Assembly (NCBI GenBank): GCA_900239685.1
Contig: OENT01000064.1
Location: 186,001-250,000, forward strand
DNA: 64,000 nucleotides
Reading direction: 5' to 3'
Origin: Rotaria macrura
Lineage: Eukaryota; Rotifera; Eurotatoria; Philodinida; Philodinidae
Position numbers and translations under genes: made by a program. The notes under the pieces were generated by a model that saw only the letters and a list, made by a program, of their open reading frames with translations, made no database searches and had not been told where the DNA came from. Positions 60,575 to 64,000 of this stretch are shown piece after piece (the stretch's first letter is position 1; each line of letters opens with the position of its first letter).

Positions 60575-61425
60575 TCACTGTATAGTTTCAAAAAAATTCC
60601 TCATTATTTATTTCGGCACAAAACTTTTATTCAAATTCAACGATGGGAATTGACAAAAACAACAAAACCAACGATAACCATTGAAGCGTATTTTGCGAAA
60701 AAAATGATCAAAATAGTAGATGATGATAATGATTATTAATTAATCAAATGTGATGTGTGCCGTACCAATATCTCTAGAATCATAAAAAAATCTACAATTT
60801 ATTAGCATCCATAGAAACGAGTCCCTGAACTGTTGCTGAATATGAATGACTGAATATCGAAACAATATTGTTATTTGCTTCGATACAATATATATATAGC
60901 TGTTTATACTATTTTACTCTGCTTCATATAGGAAACTTCTGAGGAAATGAGTTTTATCAATTCACAGGTTAAGGGTCATGCAATAAAACTTTTCTGTCAG
61001 AAAACGAATAATCGATAGTCACCAGTATACGATATTTGTAAACAAAAGCTAAGAACGAAGCAGATCGGGAGAGAAGTAAAACTTGAAGGCTACATTATCT
61101 TCGTCATGTTTTGAACGCGAACTTTCGTCAAGCTGACTGCAAGAGTCAAGAATTTAGTATAAACTGACTGTTGACGTAGAACCATCACTTCCAATCTAAG
61201 TTGAACGTGCTTTTCTTCTTAAACTGAGCCCAGAAAAAATAGTTTTAATGTTCCCATGAAAATAGTGAAAACCAATAAAGTAACGTTATCATGACTCTTG
61301 ACGCTACAATAGAATATACTTCGTTATGTGGCTAAAAGTGTCACAAACATTTGCTTAAGCTCTAAGCTTGTTATCGAAGAACTACTAGTGACAATTTTAC
61401 ATTGGAAATGCATACCTCGTCAACA
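60575..61425. other. 3' flank of the small secreted peptide gene
   Basis: AT-rich DNA without recognisable gene or repeat. Confidence 0.4.
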
Positions 61426-61431
61426 TTTATT
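61426..61431 (-). terminator. AATAAA overlapping the stop codon of the small peptide gene
   Basis: On the minus strand the last codons read GAA TAA A, so the AATAAA hexamer contains the TAA stop. If used, the 3' UTR would be only about 15-25 nt. Confidence 0.5.
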
Positions 61432-61621
61432 CGCAATAGCAGTAATTGTTACCATTGCTGCAACTGTAGCCATAGGGTTCATAGGAGCCACCACAAACTC
61501 CTGCAGCAAGCGAGTCACAATATGTGTTATCATCCCGACAGTGAATGTTAGCACCCATGGCGCCTGTTGCGAGGATTAAAGCAAAAACGATAAAACGGAT
61601 AAGTTTCATAAGGCTGATCAT
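61427..61621 (-). CDS. Small secreted Cys-rich peptide, unknown
   Basis: A 64-codon single-exon frame; a second ATG four codons in gives MKLIRFIVFALILATGAMGA, a clear signal peptide. The mature part is about 40 residues with six Cys (IHC, YC, VC, SC, YC, YC) and many Gly, Ser, Asn and Tyr: NIHCRDDNTYCDSLAAGVC then GGSYEPYGYSC and NYCYCE. Six Cys suggest three disulfides, as in defensin-like or other secreted peptides, but no family is recognised. A TATA box about 100 bp upstream and an AATAAA at the stop support a compact expressed gene. Confidence 0.65.
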   Translation of the reverse strand: MISLMKLIRFIVFALILATGAMGANIHCRDDNTYCDSLAAGVCGGSYEPYGYSCSNGNNYCYCE

Positions 61622-61718
61622 CGTTAAAGCTGTGTTTATTGACGAATCGTTGGATTACTGCTTGATTGTTGACGTCGACTGCTCGGATCTCTCTTGTTTC
61701 TCTGTTTCAGTTCTTCCA

Positions 61719-61725
61719 TTATATA
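61719..61725 (-). promoter_or_regulatory. TATA box of the small peptide gene
   Basis: The minus strand reads AGTATATAATGG, about 100 bp upstream of the first ATG. That would place transcription start near 61690 and give a 5' UTR of about 70 nt. The purine-rich AACAGAGAAACAAGAGAGA follows downstream. Confidence 0.5.
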
Positions 61726-62546
61726 CTAGCCTAGCATCACATGGTAAAATGTCTCATCAACCCTCAATATGCTTTATGGGACAGTACGAGAAAAAAGTAC
61801 GAGTATCGGGATGAAATAAATGCTTCTGTTCTGGTGAGAGAATAACATACGGTCAGAACCCCTTCGCTCCATTTCAATCGAGCAAAGTGATGTAGTAGTG
61901 TCGACAAGTGGTTTCGTTTTGAATCTTAGACTTACCTAAAGACAATATTCATGGAAATATAAAACATTCACAAGTATGCAGCATTGAGCACTCTGTAATA
62001 TAAAGGTGTTAAAAAGCTTAAAAAATCTATGTAACAGAAAAACTTATTTCTGTGAAACAGTATCAGCAAAGAATGTATTGGCATACAGTTTCAAGATGAA
62101 TTTGACTGATCACAAGTCATGCGGAGGCATTAATTGATAGGCTATTGTATGAAGAACATTCACGTAATGAACTTACCATATACGAATCGATCAAGAAAAA
62201 CCCAAAAAGAAAGCAAAAATAGAAAATCGTTACATTCCCTCGACAATATCGAAGCCTAATGACACCGCCGTCGATCACACCTGCACTTAATCGCAATTTG
62301 CTTGTAATTATTGAAACTTAAAATGCATGACATTTCCCAGTGAACAATTTCGTTTTTGTAAATTTTGAAACCAAAATTGTGATGATTGGTTTTGCCTTTG
62401 AAAATCACACTTTCACAACGCAAATCGAACATGAAAGTTTTTATCTCCACTTAGATTTATAAGTAGAAATACTTTGGAGGTACGACTACTAAAACAATTC
62501 ATTTTGTATGATTACAATCATAGGCATTGCACCGTTTTGAGTTCTA
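61726..62546. other. Spacer, no gene
   Basis: AT-rich DNA upstream of the small peptide gene; no recognisable feature. Confidence 0.4.
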
Positions 62547-62870
62547 CCCAGGTGATTCAATCCAATGTCGGATCCGATCGGTTCCGATGGGATCCGACAA
62601 TCCGACAGAATCCGATCGGATTCCGGGTTGTGGAATTAGCATCGGATCCGACGGTCGGATTCCTATGAAAATCCTATGAAATCCACATGTAAGAACCGAT
62701 AGGAAATACGAGAGTCGGATTCCAACGCGAATCCGATAGTATCCGAATGTAGGAACCAATAGGAAATTACGGAGTAGGATTCCAATAGGAATCCGATAGT
62801 ATTCAAATGTATGAACTGATAGGAAATACGAGAATCGAATTTCAACCAATCAGGTTTTTTGAACTCCTGG
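62547..62870. mobile_element. Palindromic-word element, TCGGATCCGA word (copy P7)
   Basis: Starts CCCAGGTGATTCAATCC; the right end near 62870 reads GAACTCCTGG, a weak inverse. The left half has GTCGGATCCGATCGGTTCCG, ATCCGACAATCCGACAG and CGGATCCGACGGTCGG. The right half has been replaced or extended by the 60-bp tandem repeat listed separately. Non-coding. Confidence 0.6.
62687..62850. repeat. 60-bp tandem repeat, 2.7 copies, inside copy P7
   Basis: ATGTAAGAACCGATAGGAAA, ATGTAGGAACCAATAGGAAA and ATGTATGAACTGATAGGAAA begin at 62687, 62747 and 62807, so the period is exactly 60. Each complete unit ends AATCCGATAGTAT(C/T). Because 60 is a multiple of three, the minus strand stays open across it and gives a repeated Arg/Ile/Gly/Phe peptide, which is unlikely to be real. 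Confidence 0.85.
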
Positions 62871-64000
62871 TTTCAACGAATCAGGCTTTTTCTGAGTTGT
62901 GCCGGATCGATTTGTAGGAAAGGATTATTTAAAAAAACAATGGAATCACAGAAACATTGAATCGTGCTCGCAAGGAACGCATACATGTAAAATACTATTG
63001 GGATGGTGGTTGGAAACATTTCGATAGGCGTTTAGCGAAAACGAAGGATTATTGAAGTGTTCAGATCGAGTCGCATGAGTGAGTTAGATACTGGGTTTGC
63101 TTGGAATGAAGAATCCCACACTGATTTATTGAAATCTAGGCTTCGAAACGATAAAGTAATCGGATGATAAAGTATTAATTTAGTCTTTTAGCGGTACTTA
63201 TCAGTGAAACTCATCATTCTAGATCATTCAGAGCTCAATGGAAGATGTTGTTGCATTCTAATAATCCAATCGATCGAATTTCGGTCACATGGATCAGCTT
63301 TCCGTTGCACAACAAAAAAGCTGAGAGCAAGATGTCGGTGTTGTAGGAATTCTCCCTAAAATCCAATTAAATCCCTAAAGATTCTCGCAAGATACGAATG
63401 TTAAAATGAATTTTCTAGCCAGTTTGGCATAGATTCGATCATCTTACGCATCAGTATCAATGATTAAAAGCAGTTTTATTGTAGTGAATCAAGTTTATAA
63501 TATAGAACAAATTTGAATGATTGCAGTTGTACTCACTATGCAACTTTTCATAAAAAGTGAGTTCTGTATGTGCTATTAATACCAAATCAATTAAAGAGAT
63601 GCTCATAGCTGATGTACAAAAATATTTAACGATATCAGTCAATAGGCAGTTTGGTTTCAGGATGGAATAGATTGCAATCACTTCTTTTTTATGGGATGAC
63701 AATGCTAGTAAACTGCCTGTACGGCTATAGACAAACCAAGTTGATCCTATGAGTATTTTACAGAGTACTTAATACTCAGGAAAATCGCATGACACAATAA
63801 AGCATGGCATAAAATTGGATCTCAAAATTCAGTCGTGGGACATGGAAGTCAAAGAAATAAGCGTCACGTGTGTTAAAAAATCGTACGATGGTAACAGTGT
63901 GGTGCGCTCTTCTACTGAAAAGAAGGTTATATGATCAATGTGATTTCATTACTTTCCTTCTTTCGCACTCAACCATAAATGAAGAAATTCCTTTTCTTAG
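62871..64000. other. End of window, no gene seen
   Basis: AT-rich DNA; short open frames only (for example 63457-63702, minus), none with a recognisable domain. Confidence 0.4.

Noticed and set aside
62544-62849. Minus-strand frame of 101 codons with repeated peptide
   Set aside because: It is generated by the 60-bp tandem repeat and the palindromic words of a non-coding element.
1-64000. CRISPR arrays, operons, bacterial promoters or riboswitches
   Set aside because: Spliced genes and animal families show nuclear eukaryotic DNA; no regularly spaced identical repeats of CRISPR type were seen.

Overview
The window looks like nuclear DNA of a bdelloid rotifer (Rotaria/Adineta type). The DNA is AT-rich by eye, and the conserved animal genes are cut by many introns of only about 50-75 bp. 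A CCCACA/TGTGGG-type array near 58.2 kb matches the repeat reported for bdelloid telomeres, and the right part is crowded with decayed DNA transposons, fold-back elements and degenerate tandem repeats. The assignment is by inference; no marker settles the species.

Left part (1-38 kb) holds seven conserved animal genes: Rab GDP-dissociation inhibitor (+, 1709-4550), the ciliary dynein regulator CFAP100/CCDC37 (+, 8717-12240), a MAP3K2/3-type kinase with PB1 domain (-, 12237-15760), the multi-pass protein TMEM198 (-, 21095-23678), a single-pass leucine-rich-repeat receptor (+, 25105-26925), syndecan (-, 27205-28165) and schwannomin-interacting protein SCHIP1 (+, 32721-38056). An intact 5S rRNA gene (-) lies at 6159-6276. 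Every exon chain was worked out by hand. All keep frame except one junction in CFAP100. CFAP100 and the kinase are convergent, and their stop codons share the same TTAA.

Right part (about 38-64 kb) is a different compartment. It holds a decayed DDE_Tnp_4-type transposon and part of a second copy (44.4-48.6 kb), a 751-codon intronless Cys-rich repeat gene cut at its 5' end by a TA-flanked element (52.8-55.1 kb), and a small secreted Cys-rich peptide gene with a TATA box (61.4-61.7 kb). It also holds an interstitial telomere-like array, a 100-bp palindrome and several tandem repeats.

The most unusual signal is a group of at least seven short elements scattered over the window. Most share the terminus CCCAGGTCGA. 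Their interiors are packed with one of three different short palindromic words (CGTATACG, CGTTTACG/CGTAAACG or TCGGATTCCGA-like), and two can fold into long hairpins. A separate TA-flanked element at 55.1 kb has the same design with the word CTTTACTTTAC. I do not recognise these as a named family.
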